Below are positions 35,650 through 43,553 of a stretch of 64,000 nt of DNA, in pieces. Below the pieces are notes generated by a model. That model made no database searches and had not been told where the DNA came from. It worked only from the letters and a program-made list of their open reading frames with translations. The stretch is from Virgibacillus indicus (GTDB taxonomy: Bacteria > Bacillota > Bacilli > Bacillales > Amphibacillaceae). The DNA lies in the NCBI RefSeq assembly GCF_002266285.1, contig NZ_NPMS01000003.1, positions 62,001 to 126,000 of the forward strand. Reading direction: 5' to 3'. Within the stretch, counting starts at the first letter, position 1, and every line of letters begins with the position of its first letter. A program made the translations under genes and the position numbers.

Positions 35650-35830
35650 GAGGTCGTGCGAACTCCGTGTTAAACTCGTGCCACACTCGTGGAAAGTCGT
35701 GCGATCACCATTAAAAGTCGAGCGGCCTCCATTAAAAGTCGCGCGATAGCAATGCTATAATTGAATATCGCTCAACTTTTAGTCAGGGTCGCACAACTTC
35801 CTATCGGGTTCGCGCGACTTTCTTTATAGG
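35650..35830. repeat. Head-to-head array of about 21-bp degenerate units (copy 1)
   Basis: Four to five units of the form agtcgtgcgatcaccatta point one way, then after an AT-rich centre (ctataattgaatat near 35755) three units appear in reverse complement (cgctcaactttta, gtcgcacaacttcctat, cgcgcgactttcttt). The whole could fold into a long imperfect hairpin. No ORF. It lies between ddl and a nitroreductase and shares its layout with 57545-57725. Confidence 0.6.
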
Positions 35831-35876
35831 TAAAGAAAGCATAAATTTTGCAGCAATTCATTCTTGGACATAAACT

Positions 35877-36144
35877 GCCACGTCCAGCTCCAGCGCCCAG
35901 AGACTAGCGAACTTCCTTCACCTCCGTACGATAAGTCAACACCGACTCTGGTTTTAAGGAGGGCCTACTAAAAGCGGCTTCGCCAACGTCGGCATAGCCC
36001 TTTGAAAAGGGGCATGTTTCCTTTTAGGTGAACTGGCTTGTCGCCCATAAGGTGAAAGCCTAGTGAACCTTATACTTTGGAGTGAATCTCCTACGGCTCA
36101 GTCCAGTTCGTACGTCTCTAAACGGGCGCTTGCGCTTTTGTTCT
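35877..36144. repeat. 'ccagctccagcgcccag' intergenic repeat element (longest copy)
   Basis: About 268 nt beginning gccacgtccagctccagcgc and ending ctaaacgggcgcttgcgctt then ttgttct. Start and end match the 117-nt copy at 38754-38870; the middle differs and is longer here. The right end runs to the stop codon of the nitroreductase gene. GC-rich compared with its surroundings. Similar elements occur in many Bacillaceae genomes, from memory; function unknown. Confidence 0.6.
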
Positions 36145-36704
36145 TATCCTTCAAATCTTGTGAATTTATCATCAATCGAGACACGGTCCTTCTTAATCGG
36201 CTTTTTATCAAAATAGCCAAGATGAACGAAGCCTGCTATCTTTTCATTATCGCCAACGTTCAAAATTTCTTTTACCTTAGGATCATAAATATGCGGATTT
36301 GTTTTCCATACAACCCCAAGCTGTTTTTCCCATGCAAGCAGCCAGAAATTCTGAATCATTGTGGCAACTGCACCGAAGTTTTCTTCCCATTGCTTCTGTA
36401 TTTCAGGTTCTTCCATAAGTACGATTAGAAATGCGTTAGGTTCATTTAAATATGCCTCACGATTTTGCTGCCTTTCCTCGGGATATGTTGCTGCAACTTG
36501 CTTTGCAAAGTTTTCTTTCTGGTCTGCCCCTACAAAAATAAAACGCCATGGCTGTCGCATTCCGTGAGTTGGTGCCCAAATTGCATCATCCAATAATTTT
36601 CTCACTGTTTCTTCAGTTACCTCTTTATCATTATATCCTTTTTTTACTGCACGTCGTTCCCGAATGATTCTTGCCAATTCAGATTGCTGTTTTACTTGTT
36701 CCAT
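36144..36704 (-). CDS. Nitroreductase-family FMN oxidoreductase
   Basis: 186 residues of the FMN-dependent nitroreductase fold. The N-terminal FMN phosphate motif is RERRAVKKGYN (RRSxR-like), followed by APTHGMRQPWRFIFV and a C-terminal GFVHLGYFDKKP loop. ATG 36704 follows GGGGAGGAA. Such enzymes reduce nitro or quinone compounds with NAD(P)H; the natural substrate is unknown. Transcribed alone; its 3' end abuts the repeat element. Confidence 0.85.
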   Translation of the reverse strand: MEQVKQQSELARIIRERRAVKKGYNDKEVTEETVRKLLDDAIWAPTHGMRQPWRFIFVGADQKENFAKQVAATYPEERQQNREAYLNEPNAFLIVLMEEPEIQKQWEENFGAVATMIQNFWLLAWEKQLGVVWKTNPHIYDPKVKEILNVGDNEKIAGFVHLGYFDKKPIKKDRVSIDDKFTRFEG

Positions 36705-36860
36705 TGATATTCCTCCCCATTGCTCAATCTATTTATATATATTTAATTGATAACTATTATCAATTAAATTGTAGCTTATTAACTGACAAAAAGCAATTGG
36801 ATAGGGCAGTCCTGCTCATCAATCAGTTTACTATTCAGCAAAAATATTTGTCACGCATTT

Positions 36861-36991
36861 ACGGGCTTTAATACCCCCACCTCCAAGCGTGAGAATTCCC
36901 AAACGTGAAGGTGGGGGATAAACAGCCCGTAAATTTCCTGATTCTGTTCAACTAACATTCAGTAGAGGTGGAAGGGAAACCTCACTGAATG
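36861..36991. mobile_element. Nested hairpins, possible IS200/IS605 end remnant
   Basis: ACGGGCT (36861-36867) pairs with AGCCCGT (36924-36930) around an inner CCCCCACCT / AGGTGGGGG stem; a second hairpin CATTCAGT...ACTGAATG with inner GAGGT/ACCTC follows at 36956-36991. Such G-rich nested hairpins resemble the sequence after tnpB in IS605-family elements. No transposase remains, so this is tentative. The rest of 36705-37111 holds nothing else clear. Confidence 0.35.
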
Positions 36992-37111
36992 GAGTTTTAC
37001 TTTATAAAAACACTTGATATGCTGGATAAATAACGTAATAATAGAAGTTGGTGAAAATGATGGATTATTATTAAGTGATTTGTGAATTTATGCACAAGTG
37101 GGAGGTTAAAA

Positions 37112-38149
37112 ATGAAAGCGTTTTTCAAAAGAAAAGGGGTATCACTTTCCATTAGGGAATATTTGATTACAGCATTAAGTTATATGGCTTTAGGGCTGTT
37201 TTCATCATTAATCATTGGACTGATAATTAAAACGGCTGGTGAGGAAATCGTAATCAATTTTGCTCCAATACTTGGAGAGTCATTAATAGAAATGGGAAGC
37301 TTTGCAATGGAAACAAAAATAATGGGAGGGGCTATCGGAGTTGCAATAGCTTATGGCTTGAAGGCTCCGCCATTAGTGTTATTTTCTGCATTATTTGCTG
37401 GAGCATTTGGAGCAGAGCTAGGCGGTCCTGCAGGAAGCTATATCACCGCACTTCTGGCAACTGAGTTTGGAAAACTGGTGTATAAAGAAACACGCGTTGA
37501 CATTATCGTTACACCACTTGTAACAATAATTATTGGCTTTTTGACAGGGAAATTTATCGGACCGCCTATTAATACGTTTATGCTCTGGTTTGGGGAGGTT
37601 ATTAACTGGTCAACTGCACAGCAGCCATTGGTTATGGGAATCCTTGTCGCAATCCTTATGGGTGTTGCTTTGACGGCACCAATCTCCTCAGCAGCAATTG
37701 CAATTATGCTCTCACTGGATGGACTTGCTGCTGGTGCAGCAACTATAGGCTGTGCGGCACAGATGATTGGCTTTGCAGCAGCAAGTTACCGTGACAATGG
37801 GATTGGCGGATTTTTAGCCCAGGGGGTCGGCACCTCCATGCTTCAAGTAGCAAATATACTAAAAAAGCCTTTAATCATTTTACCCCCAACGATCGCTGGA
37901 GCAGTACTTGCCCCTTTTGCCACTGTTTGGCTGGAATTGACTAACAACGCTTCAGGTGCTGGAATGGGGACAAGCGGCTTTGTTGGGCAGATTATGACAT
38001 TGGAATCGATGGGATTTTCGATGAGTATATTTTGGAGTATTTTAATTTTGCATTTTATTGCCCCAGCATTAATCAGCCTGGTAATTGCTGAATGGTTCCG
38101 GAAAAAAGGCTGGATTAAACCAGGCGATATGAAAATTAATTATGAATAG
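37112..38149 (+). CDS. PTS EIIC-like membrane protein
   Basis: 345-residue polytopic membrane protein of the PTS_EIIC_2 type: repeated Gly/Ala-rich helices, a GGAIGVAIAYGLKAPPLVLFS segment near 73-95, FGAELGGPAGSYI, and ALTAPISSAAIAIMLSLDGL near 195. ATG 37112 follows GGGAGG; ten codons upstream are open without an RBS. There is no EIIA or EIIB domain or neighbour, so a phosphotransfer role is unproven; members may act as plain permeases. Monocistronic by spacing. Confidence 0.7.
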   Translation: MKAFFKRKGVSLSIREYLITALSYMALGLFSSLIIGLIIKTAGEEIVINFAPILGESLIEMGSFAMETKIMGGAIGVAIAYGLKAPPLVLFSALFAGAFGAELGGPAGSYITALLATEFGKLVYKETRVDIIVTPLVTIIIGFLTGKFIGPPINTFMLWFGEVINWSTAQQPLVMGILVAILMGVALTAPISSAAIAIMLSLDGLAAGAATIGCAAQMIGFAAASYRDNGIGGFLAQGVGTSMLQVANILKKPLIILPPTIAGAVLAPFATVWLELTNNASGAGMGTSGFVGQIMTLESMGFSMSIFWSILILHFIAPALISLVIAEWFRKKGWIKPGDMKINYE

Positions 38150-38164
38150 GGACACAAATCCAAT

Positions 38165-38207
38165 CGTGATTCACATCACATTTTCCTTGCATTAATTCGA
38201 TTATACT
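38165..38207 (+). promoter_or_regulatory. FNR/CRP-type site in a class II promoter
   Basis: CGTGATTCACATCACA (38165-38180) has one mismatch to TGTGA-N6-TCACA, the FNR/CRP-type site. The -10 TATACT lies at 38202-38207; the predicted start, about 38214, puts the site centre at -41.5, the class II activator position. No -35 box is seen, as expected for activator dependence. Confidence 0.65.
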
Positions 38208-38258
38208 AATACTGAATTTCAATTAAATTGATCAGTTTATTAAAAGGGGATGGAAATA

Positions 38259-38513
38259 TTGCTGGACGTAAAATTTGAAGGAAAAAAAGCTGTGATTGAT
38301 GTGCGTGAAAGGATATTAAACGGGGAACATCCTCGAAATGAGATTTTTGAATATGTAAAACAAGCATCGATAGGGACTATTTTTGAAATACATGTACCAA
38401 AACGAGCACAGCCATTAGTGAATGGGCTGGAAAGCTTTGGTTTGAATGTTATTGTGAATGAAATTGGGCCGGCCCATTATATGCTGGTCGCAGCAAAACT
38501 GGAAGAAATATAA
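38259..38513 (+). CDS. DUF2249-like small protein (TusA-like fold)
   Basis: 84 residues: LDVKFEGKKAVIDVRERILNGE at the N-terminus, then HPRNEIFEYVKQASIGTIFEIHVP and LVNGLESFGLNVIVNEIGPAHYMLVA. The order of strands and the HPR-IFE element fit DUF2249 proteins, which have a TusA-like fold. TTG 38259 lies 10 nt after AAAAGGGG; an in-frame ATG at 38250 abuts that RBS and is less likely. Its FNR-type promoter suggests expression under oxygen limitation or nitrosative conditions. Biochemical role unknown. Confidence 0.6.
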   Translation: MLDVKFEGKKAVIDVRERILNGEHPRNEIFEYVKQASIGTIFEIHVPKRAQPLVNGLESFGLNVIVNEIGPAHYMLVAAKLEEI

Positions 38514-38519
38514 AGAATT

Positions 38520-38565
38520 AAAACAGCTATTCGTTGCAAATTTCCTGAATAGCTGTTTTAATTTT
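38520..38565 (+). terminator. Intrinsic terminator
   Basis: AAAACAGCTATTC pairs with GAATAGCTGTTTT with T-rich tail, just after the DUF2249-like gene. Confidence 0.8.
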
Positions 38566-38662
38566 CATAAAAATGGATATTTTGTATCATTTACGAACTA
38601 GTAAAAGAGTAGTACACTTTTATACTGATAGGAATGAATAACTTTTTATGGAAACCAGTATA

Positions 38663-38704
38663 AGAACAACTAAGGCTTGGCGAAAAGCCAAGTTTTCTAA
38701 TAGC
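38663..38704. repeat. Short hairpin repeat (copy 1)
   Basis: caactaaggcttggcgaaaa followed by gccaagttttctaatag: stem CTTGGC/GCCAAG then TTTTC. It matches the copy at 49005-49054 at both ends, differing in the stem. Terminator-like shape. Confidence 0.5.
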
Positions 38705-38753
38705 TTAGAATTTATAAAATTTGCAAGCTGTGGATAACTGAACGACTGAATCA

Positions 38754-38870
38754 GCCACGTCCGGCTCCAGCGCCCAGCAACTAGCAGATCTTTTGGTGGG
38801 GCGAACGGAGTGCAGTCCCAAAGTGCTCCAGTTTGTACGTTGCTAAACGGCCGCTTGCACCTTTGTTCTA
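38754..38870. repeat. 'ccagctccagcgcccag' intergenic repeat element (short copy)
   Basis: Begins gccacgtccggctccagcgc and ends gctaaacggccgcttgcacc then tttgttct, matching both ends of 35877-36144. Its middle, gggcgaacggagtgcagtcc, also recurs at 58595-58612 (inverted) and 59189-59218. It ends 30 nt before the phosphatase gene. Confidence 0.6.
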
Positions 38871-38900
38871 AAATAATGTGTAAAAAAGGAGTTTTTTGAA

Positions 38901-39602
38901 ATGCGCACCTTTTTTATAAGCGATATTCATGGGAATTTTTGTGCGTTTAAAAAATTAATAGATCATGTTAAATTTTCCCCTGGAAATGACAAGCTCATCA
39001 TTGGCGGTGACATGATTAATATGGGTCCCAGAAGTGCACCTATGCTGCAATGGGCAAGAGATCATAATAAAAGCTATCCGGATACTGTACATATTTTAGC
39101 AGGAAATCATGAAGAAATGATGGTCTGGTTTATAAACGAACTATCCCCGATATGGATGGAATTTGGAGGGGATGAAACAATAGGTAGTTTCAAAAAGGTC
39201 TACGGGAGTGAAAACGGCTGGGACATGGCCGAAGATTACGCTTCCTGGCTGGAAACCCTGCCATTGGTTTATGAGGATGAAAATGGAATTTATACACATG
39301 CTGGAATCGACCTGGATAATGATACAGAAAATCAGTCGCGGGAAATTATCTGGATGAATAAGAAGGAATTAATGCAGCTTGACGAACAGAATGTACATAA
39401 TTGGAGTAAAGGGAAGCTGATTTATCGAGGACATAATCCATCTTACAAAGTGCAATTGGAAAAAGGGTTTGTAAACTGCGATCTTGGAATTAGTGTGCTG
39501 GAAAACGATGCTGCTGCATTGGCATTAATAGAAGTTAAAAGAAACCGATATTTCAGGTGCAATATGAATGGGGATATATCTGTACATAGCATTGAGAAGT
39601 AA
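38901..39602 (+). CDS. Metallophosphoesterase (PrpE/ApaH-like)
   Basis: 233-residue calcineurin-like phosphoesterase. Metal ligands: ISDIHGN (7-13), IIGGDMINMGPRS, LAGNHEEMM, and a C-terminal YRGHNPS. This arrangement fits serine/threonine phosphatases and diadenosine tetraphosphatases of the PPP group. ATG 38901 follows AAAAAAGGAG. Monocistronic. The substrate, protein phosphate or nucleotide, is not decided by sequence. Confidence 0.85.
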   Translation: MRTFFISDIHGNFCAFKKLIDHVKFSPGNDKLIIGGDMINMGPRSAPMLQWARDHNKSYPDTVHILAGNHEEMMVWFINELSPIWMEFGGDETIGSFKKVYGSENGWDMAEDYASWLETLPLVYEDENGIYTHAGIDLDNDTENQSREIIWMNKKELMQLDEQNVHNWSKGKLIYRGHNPSYKVQLEKGFVNCDLGISVLENDAAALALIEVKRNRYFRCNMNGDISVHSIEK

Positions 39603-39807
39603 AGGTAAAGACTTAGGATGCTGTTGAAGCAGAGAAACTTCAATTAGTGGGGATCTTTTATCTTTCATTGGTTGTTAGATGCGGGATAAATTTGTCACGA
39701 TTTTGATGAAATTTATATAAAATATGTGTGGAAAGTCACAGTCAAGGATATACCTAAATAGTGTATGATGATGGTGCAAGGGATTTTATTATTTGGGGGT
39801 AGGATCC

Positions 39808-40260
39808 GTGACTTTATATAATACACTTGTTTTTATTCATGTTTTTTCTGCAATACTTGGTCTTGGCCCGGGATTTGTAATGATTTATATTGTTACAAAA
39901 GCAACGACAATGACTGAGCTGAAACATGCATACATCATTCGAAACAGATTACATATTTTTGTAATGGTTGGCGGCACATTGCTGTTAATTACAGGATTGT
40001 GGATGGGGCTGCTGAACCCATATCTTTTCTCGCAAGGATGGTATATTACTAGTTTATTCCTGTTTTTAACCGGCCTTGCTTTTGGGCCAATTGTTCTGTC
40101 ACCAAGATCGAAACCAATTAAGTCATTGCTCAAGGAATATAAAGGTGACGAAATTCCAGAAGAATATTTTATGCTTTCCAAAAAGTTATTCTTTTTTGAG
40201 CGGATCGAAAATGTATTATTTTTGATTGTTATTGCTTTGATGATTACAAAACCATTTTAG
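39808..40260 (+). CDS. DUF2269-type membrane protein
   Basis: 150 residues with four hydrophobic helices (near 5-27, 44-66, 73-95 and 126-147). The HVFSAILGLGPGF segment in helix 1 and RLHIFVMVGG in helix 2 are typical of the DUF2269 family. GTG 39808 follows GGGGGTAGGA, preferred to an upstream TTG. Function unknown. Followed by a strong terminator. Confidence 0.65.
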   Translation: MTLYNTLVFIHVFSAILGLGPGFVMIYIVTKATTMTELKHAYIIRNRLHIFVMVGGTLLLITGLWMGLLNPYLFSQGWYITSLFLFLTGLAFGPIVLSPRSKPIKSLLKEYKGDEIPEEYFMLSKKLFFFERIENVLFLIVIALMITKPF

Positions 40261-40265
40261 ATAGA

Positions 40266-40303
40266 AAAACGCATTTCTGGCATCAAAGCAGAAATGCGTT
40301 TTT
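40266..40303 (+). terminator. Intrinsic terminator
   Basis: AACGCATTTCTG pairs perfectly with CAGAAATGCGTT, followed by T residues. Confidence 0.85.
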
Positions 40304-40456
40304 ATAATATTAAATTAAAGTACAGGCACCTGTCCAAATTCACTTTTCACCATGTCTGCAGGTTTAAGGTTATAAAAATTTGGCAATTGTCCATTGCAAA
40401 GGTATAAAAAACATGGTATAGTCAGTAAAATTAATTTCAGAAAGGAAAGGTTTCAC

Positions 40457-40990
40457 ATGAGAAAAGTCACATTGGAACAGGTTTTTACTCACCCGATTAC
40501 ACAAAAGTATTTGAAAAGATCTGGCATAGCGCATGCTGTTGCTGTGGCTGAATATGCTTATATTTTTGCCAAGCGATTCGATATTGATTCGGATCACGCG
40601 ACAAAGGCTGGACTGCTCCATGATGTTGGTCACTATACATGGTACCGGGATGGAGAATGGGACTATGATCTGTATAAAGAAAATGATATTCATGCGATTA
40701 AAGGAGCGAGCCGGGCACATAAGCTATTAATCCGTATTGGTGAAGATCGTCATGTGGCAAAGAAAATTGCTGTGGCTATCCTGCTCCATACAGACTCCTA
40801 TTTACCGAAGGGGGAACTTAAATTAGAGCCGCTGCAGCAGGTCGTAACATTGGCAGATGAAGCAGATGAAGAAACAGGCGGAAATCATCATTATAAAGAA
40901 ATATCAGAGACATCAGCACTAGAACGTATCCGTGCACTAGACAAACAAATCAATATGGAAATTAAGGCAGAATCAGAAAAAATTGTCTAA
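40457..40990 (+). CDS. HD-domain phosphohydrolase
   Basis: 177-residue HD-superfamily hydrolase: first His in RSGIAHAVAVAEY, the HD pair in AGLLHDVGHY, His in HAIKGASRAH and Asp in AILLHTDSYLP complete the metal set. Length and layout resemble YqeK-like nucleotide hydrolases, but that assignment is loose. ATG 40457 follows GGAAAGG; the open frame upstream has no RBS. Monocistronic. Confidence 0.75.
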   Translation: MRKVTLEQVFTHPITQKYLKRSGIAHAVAVAEYAYIFAKRFDIDSDHATKAGLLHDVGHYTWYRDGEWDYDLYKENDIHAIKGASRAHKLLIRIGEDRHVAKKIAVAILLHTDSYLPKGELKLEPLQQVVTLADEADEETGGNHHYKEISETSALERIRALDKQINMEIKAESEKIV

Positions 40991-41025
40991 GCTTCCGATA
41001 TGATGGAACAATTATTAAAATTAAA

Positions 41026-41052
41026 AATCCTGCCCAAAACGGGACAGGATTA
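41026..41052. terminator. Bidirectional terminator
   Basis: AATCCTG-CCC pairs with GGG-CAGGATT, with T-run on the minus strand, between the HD gene and the convergent carboxypeptidase. Confidence 0.75.
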
Positions 41053-41056
41053 TCTG

Positions 41057-42094
41057 TTAATCTGATTCTAAATATTCCTCTAAAGTAATTTCTTCAGACA
41101 TGATTGCCTTTGCAGCCTTTGTACCAACATAGCGTAAATGCCATGGTTCGTATTGGTATTCTGTAATATCTTCTTTTCCTTTGGGATAGCGAATAATAAA
41201 GCCATATTCAGCCGCATGTTCAACCAGCCATTTTCCTTCATCTGTTTCTCCAAAGTCCTCTGTTAGCATAAAGTCAACATCCGAACTGGTCACATCCATC
41301 GTTAACCCCGATTGATGCTCACTTTCACCAGGATGTGCACTAAATAGATTGGCAGCTTCTTCACCGTTTTTTTCTGCATAAGAGTTGAAAAGCATTACCT
41401 GAGTATCATAAGAGCGATAGCCAGATTGGGCATATAATTTGAGCCCGGCTTCATCTGCTGACTGAAACAATTTTTCCAATGCCACTGCTGCCACTTTACG
41501 CATCTTTTTCTTTGGCAGGTCCTCATTGAAAGGGAAGAGGATATCAGGAACAACAAGATCCTCTGGAACATAATCTGCCGGCAATGCGTGTTGTTTATTT
41601 ACAAGTGCAAGCTGATCATATGGGTTAAAAAGAATATTTACGCCATCGTTTGTTGTACTGGCTTCCGTTTCCCTCGGCAGACCAGCTCCGGGCTTAATCG
41701 ATTCACCGGCTGCCAGAAGTTCTTCCAGAAGGCTTTTTGTTTGTTCATTGTAGACACCTGTTGCTTGCATTTCATGCTGCAGCTGTAAATCGGTAACAGC
41801 CCAGGTGGTTGTTTCGTCAAAAGAACTATTTATCTCAAATGAATAGCCAATATGATTTAATGCTTCTTGAAGCACTTGTACCATATCGCCACTATCTTTT
41901 TTTTGTAATCCTGCTTCAGGAATCTGTATGGCTTCATCTTCTGCTGGTTCCTCAGATTCAGTTGGGGCAGGTTCATTATTTGATGTATTTGTATCTTGAG
42001 TACCGGTCTCATCCGTATTTTCTTTACTGCATGCTGTGATAAAGAATAAGATAAGAAACAACGCAAGAATAGTAGTTATCCCTTTTTTAAACAA
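41057..42094 (-). CDS. VanY-type D,D-carboxypeptidase lipoprotein
   Basis: 345 residues: signal peptide with lipobox ending at Cys22 (FITAC), an acidic linker, a peptidoglycan-binding-like domain (MVQVLQEALNHIGY...LQLQHEMQATGVYNEQTKSLLEELL) near 72-125, then an M15B D-Ala-D-Ala carboxypeptidase domain. Zinc and catalytic residues are in SAHPGESEHQSGLTMD and EPWHLRYVG. It trims the terminal D-Ala of peptidoglycan stem peptides outside the cell. TTG 42094 follows GAGGAG. No van regulatory genes are nearby, so it is a housekeeping enzyme of the YodJ/LdcB sort, not a resistance determinant. Confidence 0.88.
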   Translation of the reverse strand: MFKKGITTILALFLILFFITACSKENTDETGTQDTNTSNNEPAPTESEEPAEDEAIQIPEAGLQKKDSGDMVQVLQEALNHIGYSFEINSSFDETTTWAVTDLQLQHEMQATGVYNEQTKSLLEELLAAGESIKPGAGLPRETEASTTNDGVNILFNPYDQLALVNKQHALPADYVPEDLVVPDILFPFNEDLPKKKMRKVAAVALEKLFQSADEAGLKLYAQSGYRSYDTQVMLFNSYAEKNGEEAANLFSAHPGESEHQSGLTMDVTSSDVDFMLTEDFGETDEGKWLVEHAAEYGFIIRYPKGKEDITEYQYEPWHLRYVGTKAAKAIMSEEITLEEYLESD

Positions 42095-42362
42095 TTTGGT
42101 ACTCTCCTCGTGTATATTCGCAATCTCTATTTTCTCATAGATATAATAAGAAGAGCAATGGTTATTTTATGTTTGATAAGTCGCCAGAAAATTCATTGTA
42201 GTGTTAATCTTATGTGGTGTAATTTAGTGTGTCCCTTTAACCGTGGAAAAAGGGGAAGTTATCCTTTCAATCACGGATAAAGGATTGTCTGTCCATCGAT
42301 TTTCCGCATTTTAAGAATGAAATTACAATTCACCATTTCCTAACAACAAACTTGATACAATA

Positions 42363-42395
42363 AAACGCCTATATGCATTAGCATAAGGCGCTTTT
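42363..42395. terminator. Hairpin terminator
   Basis: GCC-TATGC / GCATA-GGC stem with T-rich tail on the plus strand and A-rich on the other. The remaining gap 42095-42546 shows no gene; it should contain the carboxypeptidase promoter. Confidence 0.5.
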
Positions 42396-42546
42396 ATCAT
42401 GGGAAGTGTTTAATTAATTGACGGTATTTGGGCAGAACATCCTTTTCTTTTGTATGGTGGTTTGTCCCAAAAAATGGTACCTACTTATAATGAAAATTAT
42501 AGGAAAGAGAATGCTAGAGCCATTGTATTTGCGGCGGTTTTTTAGG

Positions 42547-42894
42547 TTATATCCAACTCCATCCTTTACACCTACAGTTATGATGCTGGTTATTATTATT
42601 GTTATTATTATTTGCCGGACTAACTCTTCGACAATTTGGAGAGTTTACATCACTTCCACAATTATAATTCTCCACAACTGTTTCATTTACATCAGAATTA
42701 GTGACTGGAAAATAATTCTCATTCCTAATGACGGTTCGATTAACATTTACTACTTCAGTTGGATGGATATTCTTTACAACGCGGTGATTTGTTCTAATAT
42801 TTTTCACCCGTTTAGTAGGATTTACAATCATTTTGTCTTGAGCAGGCGAAACTGAATTATTATTCTGGCATGATTTGCAACGATGTTGTTTCAT
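42547..42894 (-). CDS. CotD-like spore coat protein
   Basis: 115 residues with CotD-family features: Cys/His/Asn-rich ends (KQHRCKSCQNN, NCRCKGW), a central VVKNIHPTEVVNVNRTVIRN followed by ENYFPVTNSDVN that matches the CotD core 'HIHPxHTTNVN...HYFPHT', and a run of eight Asn near 91-98. Start ATG 42894 follows AAAGGGGGGA. A good sigma-K-like promoter precedes it, which fits inner-coat genes expressed late in the mother cell. The poly-Asn stretch is a likely site of length variation. Confidence 0.75.
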   Translation of the reverse strand: MKQHRCKSCQNNNSVSPAQDKMIVNPTKRVKNIRTNHRVVKNIHPTEVVNVNRTVIRNENYFPVTNSDVNETVVENYNCGSDVNSPNCRRVSPANNNNNNNNQHHNCRCKGWSWI

Positions 42895-42917
42895 AGATTA
42901 TCCCCCCTTTCCCGCTT

Positions 42918-42950
42918 AATGGTATATTGTATGCAGCATAAAAAAGTTTG
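42918..42950 (-). promoter_or_regulatory. Sigma-K-like promoter of cotD
   Basis: Minus strand: -35 GGACA, 15-nt spacer, -10 CATACAATA, exact fit to CATANNNTA, about 25 nt before the RBS. Confidence 0.6.
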
Positions 42951-43239
42951 TCCTAGTTGATATCACTAACTGGAAAAAAATGTGCATTTTGCACTGGTTT
43001 GATGAACAGTTAGTAAAAAGAAAGTGAAGAATAAAAATAAAGTTAAATTTACAAGAAGTTAAAGATGTGGGAGTATCTGGCATACAGTTTGAATAAGCGC
43101 GTCTCTTATATTGGCAACGGAATAATGTTGCCCTTTTGAAGGTGAATCTAATGTTGCGTCAATATTCAAGATAACTGCTAGAGGAATTCTCTTCCATAGT
43201 TTTATGGTAAAGTGAACTTAAGAATGTAATAGCGGAACA

Positions 43240-43387
43240 TGTGGCGCACGCTTTGTTAAAAGTTGATGATTTACAAGAAGGCGGTAAAGTAAATCAAACA
43301 TTGGGGGAAACTTCTTTTAGCCCAGCATTCGGAAATTGAACGGATCAATTCGGCGTGACTTTTCAAATTGTTAAGGAAAAAACATAA
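43240..43387 (+). pseudogene. VOC-family (PhnB-like) protein remnant
   Basis: The 660-nt gap 42895-43553 has no intact gene, but a frame ending at 43387 reads LLKVDDLQEGGKVNQTLGET, SFSPAFGN, stop, TDQFGVTFQIVKEKT. This matches the C-terminus of PhnB-like VOC proteins ('GGKVxMPLxETFWGxxFGxLTDxFGVxWxI'). The in-frame TGA and missing N-terminal half show decay. The rest of the gap has only a 14-bp hairpin (43439-43488). Confidence 0.55.
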
Positions 43388-43438
43388 CGAATTCTATTCA
43401 GGAATAGGTCATGATAATGAAAACCATAGATAGAAAAA

Positions 43439-43488
43439 TGATCAAAAATGGAACTTTAATCTAACTGTAAAGAATCCATTTTTGATCA
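43439..43488. terminator. Hairpin near the pepT 3' end
   Basis: TGATCAAAAATGGA pairs with TCCATTTTTGATCA around a 22-nt loop, about 65 nt beyond the pepT stop. Possible terminator; no clear T-run. Confidence 0.4.
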
Positions 43489-43553
43489 AACTTTACTTTA
43501 ATCCCATAGTCTTCTTTAGGATACTTTCCAAAAAGATAGCCTTTAGAGCGATT

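Noticed and set aside
35650-35830. CRISPR array
   Set aside because: Units are degenerate, abut each other and reverse orientation in the middle.
36144-36428. Plus-strand frame opposite the nitroreductase
   Set aside because: Antisense shadow of a gene with intact family motifs.
41057-42094. Vancomycin-resistance VanY determinant
   Set aside because: No vanRS, vanH, vanA/B or vanX nearby; lipoprotein with PG-binding domain fits housekeeping carboxypeptidases, and ddl in this window is of ordinary type.
42418-42855. 145-codon plus-strand frame
   Set aside because: It is antisense to the CotD-like gene and its Ile/Val-rich product is the shadow of Asn-rich codons.
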